Of a stretch of DNA of 64,000 nt, positions 31,756 to 40,722 are shown piece after piece (position 1 is the first letter of the stretch; each line of letters starts with the position of its first letter). The translations under genes and the position numbers were made by a program. This stretch comes from Pseudonocardia kujensis (GTDB lineage Bacteria > Actinomycetota > Actinomycetes > Mycobacteriales > Pseudonocardiaceae): contig NZ_JAJSOK010000037.1 in NCBI RefSeq assembly GCF_021283305.1, forward strand, positions 1 to 64,000. Direction: 5' to 3'. Below the pieces are notes generated by a model, which was not told the origin of the DNA, ran no database searches, and was given only the letters and a program-made list of their open reading frames with translations.

Positions 31756-32843
31756 CCGAGGTACCCGAGGTCCCCGAGGGGCCGGCCGGGCAGCCGGACC
31801 CCGACGCCGCCGTTCCCGCGCACCGTGGCGACCCGCTCGCCGAGCAGCGCGCCATGGCCCGTTCGGCCGCCGTCGTCGACCGTTCCCACCGCGGCGTGAT
31901 CGCGGTGCCGGGCGAGGAACGCCTGAGCTGGCTGCACCTGCTGCTGAGCCAGCACGTCAGCGAGCTGCCGGAGGGCGCAGGCACCGAGGCGCTGATCCTC
32001 GACGCACAGGGGCGGGTGCTCCACCACGCCCTCGTCTCGCACGTCGGCGACACGGTCTGGCTCGACACCGAACAGGACGACCTGGCCGAGCTGCTCGCCT
32101 ACCTGCAGAAGATGGTGTTCTGGTCGAAGGTCGAGCCGCGCGACGCGACCGCCGAGCTGGCCGTGCTGTCGCTGGTGGGCCCGGACACCGCCGCCGTGCT
32201 CGCGGCGGCCGGTCTCGCGGTGCCCGAGGGCGCCCACGCGAGCGCCGCGATCCCGGAGGGCGGGCTCGTCCGGCGCATGCCGTGGCCCGGGCCCGACGCC
32301 GCCGACGTGCTCGTCCCCCGCGGCGGGCGTGACGCCTGGTGGGCCCGGCTGACGGCCGCGGGCGCCCGCCCGGCCGGGACGATGGCCTTCGAGGCGCTCC
32401 GGGTGGAGGCCCGGCGCCCCCGCGTGCACCTCGACACGGACGACCGGACCATCCCGCACGAGGTCGACTGGATCCCGTCGGCCGTGCACCTCACCAAGGG
32501 CTGCTACCGCGGCCAGGAGACCGTCGCCCGCGTCGCCAACCTCGGGCGCCCGCCGCGCCGGCTGGTGCTGCTGCACCTCGACGCCGGCGACGAGGAGCTG
32601 CCCGTGACCGGCGACCCCGTCCAGAAGGACGGGCGCACCGTCGGGCGTGTGGGGAGTGTCACACAGCACCACGAGCTGGGCTCGGTGGTGCTGGCCCTGC
32701 TCAAGCGTTCGGTGCCCGCCGACGCCGAGCTGGTCGCGGGAACCGGGGAGCGGGCCTCGCCCGCGGCCATCGACCCGGACTCCTACGCGCCCGACGACGG
32801 TGCCCCGCCGCCCGGGCGGGCCGCTCAGCTCCGCGTGCGCTAA
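31752..32843 (+). CDS. ygfZ: YgfZ/GcvT-domain folate-binding protein
   Basis: A 363-residue tetrahydrofolate-binding protein that helps repair or assemble Fe-S enzymes such as MiaB. The signature KGCYRGQETVARV, with the essential Cys, is present at about 250-262. The N-terminal GcvT fold has SHRGVIAVPGEERLSWLHLL. GTG 31752 overlaps the Fur stop (GTGA), so it is co-translated with the regulator. The stop codon TAA overlaps the TAG of the convergent gene by three bases. Confidence 0.92.
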   Translation: MTEVPEVPEGPAGQPDPDAAVPAHRGDPLAEQRAMARSAAVVDRSHRGVIAVPGEERLSWLHLLLSQHVSELPEGAGTEALILDAQGRVLHHALVSHVGDTVWLDTEQDDLAELLAYLQKMVFWSKVEPRDATAELAVLSLVGPDTAAVLAAAGLAVPEGAHASAAIPEGGLVRRMPWPGPDAADVLVPRGGRDAWWARLTAAGARPAGTMAFEALRVEARRPRVHLDTDDRTIPHEVDWIPSAVHLTKGCYRGQETVARVANLGRPPRRLVLLHLDAGDEELPVTGDPVQKDGRTVGRVGSVTQHHELGSVVLALLKRSVPADAELVAGTGERASPAAIDPDSYAPDDGAPPPGRAAQLRVR

Positions 32844-33676
32844 CCGTCCCGCTGCCGGGCCGCGACCCGGCCCCAGAAGTCGCGGAGCCGGTTGTAGCAC
32901 TCCGTGGCCCCGTCGAGGTCCCCCGCGCGCAGCAACCGCAATGCGCGCCGGACCTCGGCGGCCGAGTCGTCGGCGCGCAGGGCGGCATCGTCGAGCAGGT
33001 CGACGAGACCGCCGTAGTCGAGCTCGACGATCGAGTTCCGGTCGAACCGCTCGAGCCAACCGTGCGTCTCGGCGAGCACCTCGGCGGGCCCCTCGTCGCC
33101 GAGGGCGGCGCGCACCACCCGCCCGGCCTGCGCCGCCCGCCCGAGCGCCTTGGTGATCGGCACCCGCCACCACACACGGCGCTGCGCATCCAGGCTGACC
33201 TGCCGTTCCTCGGCGTCGACCAGGGCGAACCAGGGCAGCGGGACGGTCCACGCGGCCGTGACGACGTGGGCCGCGGAGTCCCCGAGCTCGGCCACGGCCC
33301 GCTCCGCCCGGCGGCGCGCGGCGGACTCGGGCACCACGAGCGCGGAGGACCGCAGCACCGGGTCCTCCTCGGCCAGGAAGCCCAGCACGGCCGCTGCTGC
33401 CCGCGGGCGGGTGTCGAGCGGACAGACGAACGGTTCGCCGCCCTCACCGCCGAGGACCAGCACGTCGACCGGGGCGCCGGCCCCACCGCCGGCGTCGCCC
33501 GGCAGGAGCCGCCCGTGCAGCATCGCCCGCAGGCAGAGCTCGCGCTCCCGCCGGCCCGCCCGGTCCGGCCGGACGGCCCCGCGCGCGAGCCCCGCCCGCA
33601 CGGCGGCGCCCGACGCGCCGTCGAACGCACGCAGCGGCTCGTAGACCCGCAGGTAGGAGAGGAACGGCGACGGCAC
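32840..33676 (-). CDS. Conserved actinobacterial protein of unknown function
   Basis: A 278-residue soluble protein that begins VPSPFLSYLRVYEPLRAFDG, a start shared by hypothetical proteins in many actinomycetes. The middle is Ala/Arg-rich. The C-terminal part (about 150-278) has AAWTVPLPWFALVDAEERQV, a basic WWRVPITKALGRA and a final helical bundle (LRLLRAGDLDGATECYNRLR). The GTG at 33676 fits the family start; the upstream frame extension is not conserved in character. It is convergent with ygfZ, overlapping at the stop codons, and divergent from DUF3073. In M. tuberculosis Rv0811c occupies the corresponding place. No function is assigned. Confidence 0.78.
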   Translation of the reverse strand: MPSPFLSYLRVYEPLRAFDGASGAAVRAGLARGAVRPDRAGRRERELCLRAMLHGRLLPGDAGGGAGAPVDVLVLGGEGGEPFVCPLDTRPRAAAAVLGFLAEEDPVLRSSALVVPESAARRRAERAVAELGDSAAHVVTAAWTVPLPWFALVDAEERQVSLDAQRRVWWRVPITKALGRAAQAGRVVRAALGDEGPAEVLAETHGWLERFDRNSIVELDYGGLVDLLDDAALRADDSAAEVRRALRLLRAGDLDGATECYNRLRDFWGRVAARQRDG

Positions 33677-33896
33677 GGTCCGAGATCCTTCCGCACCGGC
33701 CCGCCCGGCGGACACGGCCTCCGCACGATCCGGTGGCCGGTGCGGCGCGGACCGCGCACGGAAGTCCGTCACACCGTGGATGCCACGTCGCACGCTCGCG
33801 GTCCCGCACGGTACTGTGGGTCCCAGGACAGTGATGACACAGACGGGGCCGCCGAGACATCCGGCCGCCCCTTCCCTGTTGTAAGGGGGACCAGCC

Positions 33897-34094
33897 ATGG
33901 GGCGCGGACGAGCCAAGGCCAAGCAGACGAAGGTGGCCCGAGCGCTCAAGTACAGCTCCCCCACCATGGATCTCGATGCGTTGCAGCGGGAGATCGGCAG
34001 TGGGACGGCGGTAACCGACGACGACGAGTCGTACGACGAGTACGCCGAGCGCTACGGGTCGTACGCCGACGACGAGGACGACGAGCGCCGCTAG
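33897..34094 (+). CDS. DUF3073 small protein
   Basis: A 65-residue actinobacterial signature protein. It has a strongly basic start (MGRGRAKAKQTKVARALKYS), a short conserved helix (MDLDALQREI) and an acidic tail (DDDESYDEYAERYGSYADDE). The family is restricted to actinobacteria; the basic N terminus suggests nucleic-acid binding. It lies near purM as in M. tuberculosis (Rv0810c). Ribosome site AAGGGGGACC before ATG 33897. Confidence 0.92.
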   Translation: MGRGRAKAKQTKVARALKYSSPTMDLDALQREIGSGTAVTDDDESYDEYAERYGSYADDEDDERR

Positions 34095-34155
34095 CGCGGT
34101 CCTCCCGCCCGCCGCCGGGGCGGCTGTTCAGCACCACCGCACGTCACCGACGCAC

Positions 34156-34185
34156 CCTCCCACCCGTCGTCGGACGGGTGGGAGG
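34156..34185 (+). terminator. Hairpin terminator after DUF3073
   Basis: A perfect 13-base-pair stem, CCTCCCACCCGTC with its complement, around the loop GTCG, 62 bases after the DUF3073 stop. Confidence 0.7.
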
Positions 34186-34426
34186 CGTTCGTCGGGGCGG
34201 CGCGACTCTCGTGCCTGTGCGCGAGACGTGAGTCTTCCCACGCCCGTCGCGCCACGCCCGGGCGATGGACGCGTACGGGCACCGGTCACGCTCCGGCGTC
34301 ACCGGGTTCCGCTGCAGGTCAGCGGCGTTCCGTGGACATCCCCGGACACGGGATCGGACGTACCGCCCACCCTGCGGCGATCGATCTTCACCCGATAGCA
34401 TCACACCGACGAGAAGGCGGTGTGTG
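34186..34426. other. Intergenic stretch before the NrtR-like gene
   Basis: The remaining 241 bases after the terminator contain no supported gene. A TAnnnT element (TAGCAT, 34396-34401) lies 25 bases before the next ATG and is the likely promoter -10. GAGAAGGCGG serves as a ribosome site. Confidence 0.45.
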
Positions 34427-35125
34427 ATGCGCGGGAACCTGTTCGCGGTGGCGGTCGACCTGGTGATCCTGACCGTGCGCCGTGACCAGCTCAACGTGCT
34501 GCTCGTCCGGCGCGGGGAGCGGCCCTACGAGAGCCACTGGGCGTTGCCCGGCGGTTTCGTCCGCGCCGACGAGGACCTCGGGGACACCGCGGCGCGGGAG
34601 CTGGCCGCGCAGACCGGCGCAGCCACCCAGGGCGCGGTGCAGGGGCACCTCGAGCAGCTGAGCGGGTACGCCGCACCGGACCGGGACCCGCGCGGCCGGG
34701 TGCTCAGCATGGGCTACCTCGCGCTGCTCCCCGACGTGCCGGACCCCGAGCCGACCGGCGGCCCGTCGGCGGCGTTCCTGCCCGTCGAGGACGTCTACGG
34801 GCTGGCCTTCGACCACGACACGATCCTCGCCGACGGCGTCGAGCGCGCCCGGGCGAAGCTGGAGTACACCACCCTCGCCGCGGCCTTCTGCCCGCCGGAG
34901 TTCACGGTCACCGACCTGCGCCGGGTCTACGAGGCGGTGTGGCGCACCGAGATCGACCCGCGCAACTTCCAGCGCAAGGTGACCTCCACGCCGGGCTTCC
35001 TCATCCCCACCGCCACCCGGGTCACCGGGGGCCGCGGGCGGCCGCCGCAGCTCTTCCGCCGCGGCCCGGCCACCGCGCTGCACCCGCCGATGCTGCGCGA
35101 GCCGGTCTCCGTGGCCCACGCCTGA
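34427..35125 (+). CDS. Nudix-fold regulator, NrtR-like
   Basis: A 232-residue protein. The N-terminal Nudix domain (about 5-150) has the fold landmarks HWALPGGFVRADEDLGDTAA, but the catalytic box is damaged: the expected REUxEE reads RELAAQ, so the metal-binding glutamates are missing. The C-terminal part (about 155-225) is a winged helix with the NrtR pattern FTVTDLRRVYEAVW, then PRNFQRKVTSTPGFLIPT. NrtR proteins repress NAD-synthesis genes and respond to ADP-ribose. Loss of the catalytic residues favours a sensor role over an enzyme role. The target genes are not in this window. Confidence 0.82.
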   Translation: MRGNLFAVAVDLVILTVRRDQLNVLLVRRGERPYESHWALPGGFVRADEDLGDTAARELAAQTGAATQGAVQGHLEQLSGYAAPDRDPRGRVLSMGYLALLPDVPDPEPTGGPSAAFLPVEDVYGLAFDHDTILADGVERARAKLEYTTLAAAFCPPEFTVTDLRRVYEAVWRTEIDPRNFQRKVTSTPGFLIPTATRVTGGRGRPPQLFRRGPATALHPPMLREPVSVAHA

Positions 35126-35142
35126 GCGGCGGGGTCCGCCCG

Positions 35143-36246
35143 TCAGAAGCGGGGGTGCTCGCCCACCAGCTGCACCCGGGCCCCGGCCCTGCCGGAGGCC
35201 TCCCCGTCCGCGCGCCGGACGTCGCCGAGCACCCAGGCCGGCACGTGCCGGGCGGTGAGGACGGCGAGGGCGCGGTCGACGTCGTCGGGCGGCAGGACCG
35301 CCACCATGCCGACGCCCATGTTGAAGGTCTTCTCCATCTCGCCGCGCTCGACCCGGCCGCGGCCCTGGATGAGCTTGAACACCTGGTCCGGGGTCCAGGA
35401 CCCGCGGTCGGCGACCGCCACCAGGCCGTCCGGCAGCACGCGCTCGAGGTTGCGGGCCAGTCCGCCGCCGGTGATGTGCGCGAAGGTGCGCACCCCGGTC
35501 TCGGCGGCCAGCGCCAGGCAGTCCCGGGCGTAGATGCGGGTCGGGACCAGCAGCTCCTCGCCCAGGGTGTGGCCGAACTCCTCGACGTGCCCGTCGAGCG
35601 GCATCCGGGCGATGTCCAGCAGCACGTGCCGGGCGAGCGAGTAGCCGTTGGAGTGCAGACCGGAGGACTCCATCGCGACCAGCACGTCGCCGGGGCGGAC
35701 GCGCTCGGGCCGCAGCATGGCCTCGGCCTCGACGATCCCGACCCCGGTGGCCGACAGGTCGTACCCGCCGGCCTCCATCAGGCCGGGGTGCTCGGCCGTC
35801 TCGCCGCCGAGCAGCGCGCAGCCCGCCTGCTGGCAGCCCTCGGCGATGCCCTTGACGATCGTGGCGACCTGCGTGGGCACGAGCTTGCCGACGGCGATGT
35901 AGTCCTGCAGGAACAGCGGCTCCGCTCCGCAGACCACCAGGTCGTCGACCACCATCGCGACCAGGTCGAGGCCGATGGTGTCGTGCTTGTCCATGGCCTG
36001 CGCGATGGCGACCTTGGTCCCCACCCCGTCCGTCGACGCGGCCAGCACCGGCTCGGTGTACTTGCCGAGCTTGGGCGCGAACAGCCCGGCGAACCCACCG
36101 ATCCCGCCCAGCACCTCGGGGCGCGTGGCCTTCTCGGCGTAGGGCCGGAGCTGCTCGACGGCCTCCTCACCCGCCTCGATGTCCACGCCCGCGGCGGCGT
36201 AGCTGGCGTGCGGGTCCTGCTCGGGGGTCGACGGGGAGGTCGGCAT
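35143..36246 (-). CDS. purM: Phosphoribosylformylglycinamidine cyclo-ligase PurM
   Basis: A 367-residue enzyme closing the imidazole ring of AIR with ATP (step 5 of IMP synthesis). Landmarks are SYAAAGVDIEAGEEAV, VLAASTDGVGTKVAIAQ, GLDLVAMVVDDLVVCGAEPL, LLGGETAEHPGLM and HITGGGLARNLERVLP. ATG 36246 is the family start. It lies 122 bases after purF, on the same strand. The C-terminal 25 residues (RRADGEASGRAGARVQLVGE) vary in the family. Confidence 0.97.
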   Translation of the reverse strand: MPTSPSTPEQDPHASYAAAGVDIEAGEEAVEQLRPYAEKATRPEVLGGIGGFAGLFAPKLGKYTEPVLAASTDGVGTKVAIAQAMDKHDTIGLDLVAMVVDDLVVCGAEPLFLQDYIAVGKLVPTQVATIVKGIAEGCQQAGCALLGGETAEHPGLMEAGGYDLSATGVGIVEAEAMLRPERVRPGDVLVAMESSGLHSNGYSLARHVLLDIARMPLDGHVEEFGHTLGEELLVPTRIYARDCLALAAETGVRTFAHITGGGLARNLERVLPDGLVAVADRGSWTPDQVFKLIQGRGRVERGEMEKTFNMGVGMVAVLPPDDVDRALAVLTARHVPAWVLGDVRRADGEASGRAGARVQLVGEHPRF

Positions 36247-36368
36247 GGGTCGGGCTCTCGTTCCTGGAGGGAGGTCTCGGACGCGGGGGCACCCGCGTCC
36301 GCCGGGTCGGCGGGCGTGCGCCGCCCCGGCCGCCCGGCCCGCGGTGGCGGACCGGGCCGGCACAGGCC

Positions 36369-37973
36369 TCAGGGCCTGTTCAGGGCTTCCGCAGCACCGT
36401 AGCCGACGGACAGCGGCGTCGGGGTGTCCCGGCCGTTCTCCCGCAGCGGTCCGGGGTCGCCGGACGCCGCGCCCGCGGCCTCGAGCGCCGGGGCCTCGAG
36501 GAGGTGCTTGCCCAGCCGGGCCTCCTCGGGCAGCGGGATCGGGTACTCGCCGTCGAAGCAAGCGCAGCACAGCCGGCTGCGCGGCTGCTCGCTGGCGGCG
36601 ACCATGTTGTCCACCGACACGTACGCGAGGGAGTCGGCCCCGATCGAGCGCCGCACGCCCTCGGTGTCCAGCCCGCTCGCGACGAGCTCCGCCCGGCTGG
36701 CGAAGTCGATGCCGTAGAAGCAGGGCCAGCGCACGGGCGGCGAGGCGATCCGGACGTGCACCTCGAGCGCCCCGGCCTCGCGGAGCATCCGGACGAGCGC
36801 GCGCTGGGTGTTGCCGCGGACGATCGAGTCGTCCACCACGACCAGGCGCTTGCCGCGGATGACGTCGCGCAGCGGGTTGAGCTTGAGCCGGATGCCGAGC
36901 TGGCGGATGGTCTGCGAGGGCTGGATGAAGGTCCGGCCGACGTAGGCGTTCTTGACCAGGCCCTGGCCGTAGGGGATGCCCGAGCCCTGGGCGTAGCCGA
37001 TCGCGGCCGGGGTGCCGGACTCGGGGACCGGGATCACCAGGTCCGCCTCGACCGGGGACTCCTGGGCCAGCCGGCGCCCGATCTCGACGCGCGCGCCGTG
37101 CACGGAACGGCCCACGATCGTGGTGTCCGGGCGGGCCAGGTAGACGTACTCGAAGACGCAGCCCTTGGGCTCCGGGGCGGCGAACCGCGCGCTGCGCATG
37201 CCGTCCGCGTCGATCGCGAGCAGCTCGCCCGGCTCGACCTCGCGGACCATCGAGGCGCCGACGATGTCCAGTGCCGCCGTCTCGCTCGCGACGACCCAGC
37301 CCCGCTCCAGCCGGCCGAGGACCAGCGGGCGGACGCCGTGCGGGTCGCGGGCGGCGTAGAGGGTGCTCTCGTCGGCGAAGACGAAGGAGAAGGCACCGCG
37401 CACCCGCGGCAGCAGCCGCATCGCGGCCTCCTCCAGGCCGGTGTCGGCGGCGGAGGCGGCGAGCAGCTCGGCGACCAGGTCCGAGTCCGTGGTGGCCTGC
37501 ACCCCGGAGTCGCGGCCCTTGTCCTGGAGCTTCCCGACCTCGTCGCGCAGCTCCGCGGTGTTCACCAGGTTGCCGTTGTGCCCGAGGGCCAGGCCGCTCC
37601 CGGTGGCGGTGGTGCGGAAGACCGGCTGCGCGTTCTCCCAGGTCGTGGATCCGGTGGTGGAGTACCGGCAGTGGCCGACGGCCACGTGGCCGCGCAGCGA
37701 GGACAGGGTCTGCTCGTCGAAGACCTGGCTGACCAGCCCGAGGTCCTTGAAGACGACCATCCGGCGGCCGTCCGACACGGCGATGCCGGCGGCCTCCTGC
37801 CCGCGGTGCTGCAGGGCGTAGAGGCCGTAGTACGTCAACTTGGCCACGTCCTCCCCGGGAGCCCAGACGCCGAAGACGCCGCACTCCTCCTTGGGGGAGT
37901 CGTCGACCGCGGGGTCGGCGGTGGCGGAGGGGGTGTCGGAGTGGACGGGGGTCTCGTTCCGGCTGGAACTCAA
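36369..37973 (-). CDS. purF: Amidophosphoribosyltransferase PurF
   Basis: A 534-residue glutamine-PRPP amidotransferase, the first step of IMP synthesis. A 31-residue propeptide is followed by the nucleophilic Cys in EECGVFGVWAPGED. The PRPP loop is VVVDDSIVRGNTQRA. Cysteines typical of the Fe-S (Bacillus-type) class are present: CVFEYVYLARPD, PCFYGIDFASR and RLCCACFDGEYP. The start is TTG 37973, with GAGGAGCGAG upstream; the in-phase frame has no ATG or GTG before it. It lies 33 bases after a GGDEF-EAL gene and precedes purM. Confidence 0.97.
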   Translation of the reverse strand: MSSSRNETPVHSDTPSATADPAVDDSPKEECGVFGVWAPGEDVAKLTYYGLYALQHRGQEAAGIAVSDGRRMVVFKDLGLVSQVFDEQTLSSLRGHVAVGHCRYSTTGSTTWENAQPVFRTTATGSGLALGHNGNLVNTAELRDEVGKLQDKGRDSGVQATTDSDLVAELLAASAADTGLEEAAMRLLPRVRGAFSFVFADESTLYAARDPHGVRPLVLGRLERGWVVASETAALDIVGASMVREVEPGELLAIDADGMRSARFAAPEPKGCVFEYVYLARPDTTIVGRSVHGARVEIGRRLAQESPVEADLVIPVPESGTPAAIGYAQGSGIPYGQGLVKNAYVGRTFIQPSQTIRQLGIRLKLNPLRDVIRGKRLVVVDDSIVRGNTQRALVRMLREAGALEVHVRIASPPVRWPCFYGIDFASRAELVASGLDTEGVRRSIGADSLAYVSVDNMVAASEQPRSRLCCACFDGEYPIPLPEEARLGKHLLEAPALEAAGAASGDPGPLRENGRDTPTPLSVGYGAAEALNRP

Positions 37974-38006
37974 CGCACTCGCTCCTCGGGGAACTCGGGG
38001 TGGCGG

Positions 38007-40220
38007 CTACTCGATGGTACGCCGCCGCAGGCCCGGAACCCATCCAGCGGGACCGGCGTCACCGAACCACCGGCCCTGCCCGAGGTCGCAGCCGAGCCGC
38101 CGGAGCCGCTCCGCCTGCAGGTCCGTCTCCACCCACTCGGCGGTGACCTCGAGGCCGAGGGCGTGGGCCATCGCGACCAACGAGCCCACGATGCTCTCGT
38201 CCACCGGGTCCGGGCGCTCGTGCCGGAGCCCGTCGATGAACGAGCCGTCGATCTTCAACGCGTGCACCGGCAGCCGGCGCAGCCAGGCGAGGCTGGAGTA
38301 GCCGGTGCCGAAGTCGTCGAGGGCGAGCCGCACGCCCGCGGCGCGCAGCGCGGACAGCGCGTCCATGGTGGCGGGTTCGTCGCCCAGCACCGCCTGCTCG
38401 GTGATCTCGAGCTGCAGCCGGTCCGGGGCGAGCCCCGTCTCGGCGAGCCGGGTGACCACCTCCTCGACGAACCCGGGCTCCGGCAGCTGCACCGGGGAGA
38501 CGTTGACGCTCACGTAGGGCGCGTCGACGCCCAGCTCCTGCTGCCAGGAGGCCGCCTCCCGGCAGGCCTCGGCCAGCACCCACCGGCCGAGCGGGACGAT
38601 CGCGCCGCTGCGCTCGGCGAGCTCGATGAACCGGCCGGGCCCGAGCAGCCCCTGCTCGGGGTGCTCCCACCGCACGAGCGCCTCGACGCCGCGCACCGAC
38701 CGGTCCGCCAGCCGCACCAACGGCTGGTAGGCCAGCCGGAACTGGTCCCGCTCGACGGCCCCGCGCAGGCTCGCGAGCAGCGCGAACCGGGCCGCCTCGC
38801 CCGCGTCGCGCTCCGGGTCGAACACCGCGCGGGTGCCGCCGCCCTGACTCTTCGCCCAGGACAGCGCCACGCCCGCCGCGCGCTGCAGCTCGGCCGGGCA
38901 CTCCGACGCCGTGCCGCCCTCGGCGATCCCGATGCTGGCCGTGACCCCGATCCACCGGCCCGAGACGTGGAAGGGCGCGGCGAGGGCCTCCAGCAGCCGG
39001 TCGGCCACCGCCGACACCTCGCCGACGCCCTCGGGGTCGGTCAACAGCACGGCGAACTCGTCGCCGCCGGTCCGGGTGACCAGGTGCGGGCCGGCCGCGG
39101 TGCGCAGCCGGTCGGCCAGCGCGGCCAGCAGCTCGTCGCCCACGGCGTGCCCGTGGATCTCGTTGACCCGGCGGAAGTCGTCCACGTCGATCGCGCACAG
39201 CCCCACCCGGGTCGCCGAGCCGGCGAACGCCTGCTGCACGGCCTCCTCGGTGATGTCCCGGTTCGGCAGCCGGGTGAGCCGGTCCCGCGACGACGCCTCG
39301 ACGAGCCGGGTCCGCAGCCGGTACCGCTCGGAGACGTCCTCGATCACGCCGATGAGGTGGCTCGGCCGGCCCGTGTCGTCCCGGATCAGCGAGCCGGTGA
39401 CGTGCCCCCAGACGTACATCCGGGTCGGCCCGGCGAACCGGACGTCGATGCTCACGGTGTCCGGGGTGCCGGAGACCAGACGGCGGTAGGCGGCGTCGAA
39501 CGCCTCGTAGTCGTCCGGGTGGATGAAGTCGGACACCGGCCGCGGCAGGGTGGGGCGCTCCGCCATGCCCAGCATCCGGCAGGCGGCCGGGTTGAGGTCG
39601 ACCACCTCGCCCTCGAGCGTCGCGATGGCGATGCCGACCGGGCCCTGGGTGTAGATCGTGCGGTAGTGCGACTCGCTCTCCGCGAGCGCCTTCTCGACGT
39701 CGCGGCGGGCCCGCAGGGTGGCCCGCATGAGGTCCTCCTGCGCCTGGTGGGCGCGGAACCGCAGAGCACCGGCGAACCCGGCGGCCAGCTCGTCGAGCGC
39801 GAGGGACAGCCGCTGCCGGTCCGCCGGCGAGGTCATCCCGAAAGCGCCCGGGGCGGCCTCGCGCAGCAGCCGGACGGTGCCGGGCAGGACGTCCTCCGGC
39901 GCCGCCCCGACCAGTCCGGCCCGGTCCCCGCAGAAGCCCGACGCGGCCAGGTCCGACCCGATCCCCCGGACGGCCAGCGGCCAGAAGGGTTCGGCCCGCA
40001 GCGAGGCCCCCAACCGGGTGAGCAACGACGCGAGCACGCCGGCGTCCTCGACCCCTGCGTTCGGCAGCAGCTCGGCCCAGCGCTCCGCGAGCGAGCGGAT
40101 CTCGGGTCCCGGCTGCTCGCCGAGGATCCCGCCGAGCCCCCCGACGGCCCCGGCCGCCGCCGTGCGCAACAGTGCGGCCGGCAGGTCGTCGGGGCCCGGG
40201 AGGCTACCCACTGCCACCAC
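38007..40220 (-). CDS. PAS-GGDEF-EAL cyclic-di-GMP signalling protein
   Basis: A 737-residue cytoplasmic protein. Residues 1-180 are a helical sensor-like region. A PAS/PAC domain follows (about 185-305, YRTIYTQGPVGIAIATLEGE; FIHPDDYEAF). The GGDEF domain (about 315-465) keeps the active loop TGGDEFAVLL. The EAL domain (about 475-720) keeps GVEALVRWEHP, NVSPVQL, LEITEQAVL and DDFGTGYSS. Both halves look active, so it may make and break c-di-GMP depending on the PAS signal, like RmdA/RmdB in Streptomyces. GTG 40220 has GGAGGTGG upstream. It is just upstream of purF but unrelated in function. Confidence 0.93.
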   Translation of the reverse strand: MVAVGSLPGPDDLPAALLRTAAAGAVGGLGGILGEQPGPEIRSLAERWAELLPNAGVEDAGVLASLLTRLGASLRAEPFWPLAVRGIGSDLAASGFCGDRAGLVGAAPEDVLPGTVRLLREAAPGAFGMTSPADRQRLSLALDELAAGFAGALRFRAHQAQEDLMRATLRARRDVEKALAESESHYRTIYTQGPVGIAIATLEGEVVDLNPAACRMLGMAERPTLPRPVSDFIHPDDYEAFDAAYRRLVSGTPDTVSIDVRFAGPTRMYVWGHVTGSLIRDDTGRPSHLIGVIEDVSERYRLRTRLVEASSRDRLTRLPNRDITEEAVQQAFAGSATRVGLCAIDVDDFRRVNEIHGHAVGDELLAALADRLRTAAGPHLVTRTGGDEFAVLLTDPEGVGEVSAVADRLLEALAAPFHVSGRWIGVTASIGIAEGGTASECPAELQRAAGVALSWAKSQGGGTRAVFDPERDAGEAARFALLASLRGAVERDQFRLAYQPLVRLADRSVRGVEALVRWEHPEQGLLGPGRFIELAERSGAIVPLGRWVLAEACREAASWQQELGVDAPYVSVNVSPVQLPEPGFVEEVVTRLAETGLAPDRLQLEITEQAVLGDEPATMDALSALRAAGVRLALDDFGTGYSSLAWLRRLPVHALKIDGSFIDGLRHERPDPVDESIVGSLVAMAHALGLEVTAEWVETDLQAERLRRLGCDLGQGRWFGDAGPAGWVPGLRRRTIE

Positions 40221-40359
40221 GCAGCCACCTCCCGTCGCCCGTCAGGCCCGTCCGTGTGCCGATCGGGGCAATCTTCGACCTCGAGACGCCGTTTCGCCAC
40301 CAGGACGGCCCAGGCATCGCCCGTTCCGGGGACGCGGCGGGCACCCCGGACGGTGGTCC

Positions 40360-40722
40360 TCAGCGCAGCGGGAGCAGCGCCCCGACCTCCGGGGCGCGGG
40401 ACCCCGACGCGCTCACCGTGCCCGATCCCACAGCGTTCGTCCAGTTCAGACGGCCCGTCGCGAGCGCGAGCCAGGTGCGGGCGTCCGTCTCGACGATGTT
40501 CGGCGGGGTGCCGCGGGTGTGCCGCGGCCCCTCGATGCACTGGATCGCCGCGTAGGGCGGGATCCGGACCTCGACGCTGTGGCCGGGCGCCCGCTCGGCG
40601 AGGGCGGCGAGGGACTCCTTGACGGCCTCCTTGATCACGCTGCGTGGCGGGGCGGCGCCGCCGGCCAGCCACGCGTCGAGCAGGTCCGCCTCGCCGGCCG
40701 GGTCGGTCACGCGCTCGATCAC
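40360..40722 (-). CDS. Sterol-carrier-like (SCP2-type) small protein coupled to purL
   Basis: A 120-residue protein beginning VIERVTDPAGEADLLDAWL. It has the features of the bacterial sterol-carrier family often found after purL: VEVRIPPYAAIQCIEGPRHT, RGTPPNIVETDARTWLALAT and GRLNWTNAV. Its GTG overlaps the purL TGA (GTGA), so it is translated by ribosomes finishing purL. The link to purine synthesis is only positional. The family is expected to bind a hydrophobic ligand or a nucleotide-like molecule; its role is unknown. Confidence 0.85.
   Translation of the reverse strand: MIERVTDPAGEADLLDAWLAGGAAPPRSVIKEAVKESLAALAERAPGHSVEVRIPPYAAIQCIEGPRHTRGTPPNIVETDARTWLALATGRLNWTNAVGSGTVSASGSRAPEVGALLPLR

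Noticed and set aside
36504..40622. A 1372-codon open frame on the plus strand opposite purF and the GGDEF-EAL gene
   Set aside because: It is a shadow of GC-rich codons: its composition is Arg/Ala/Asp/Val-rich with no domains, and both genes on the other strand are unmistakable.
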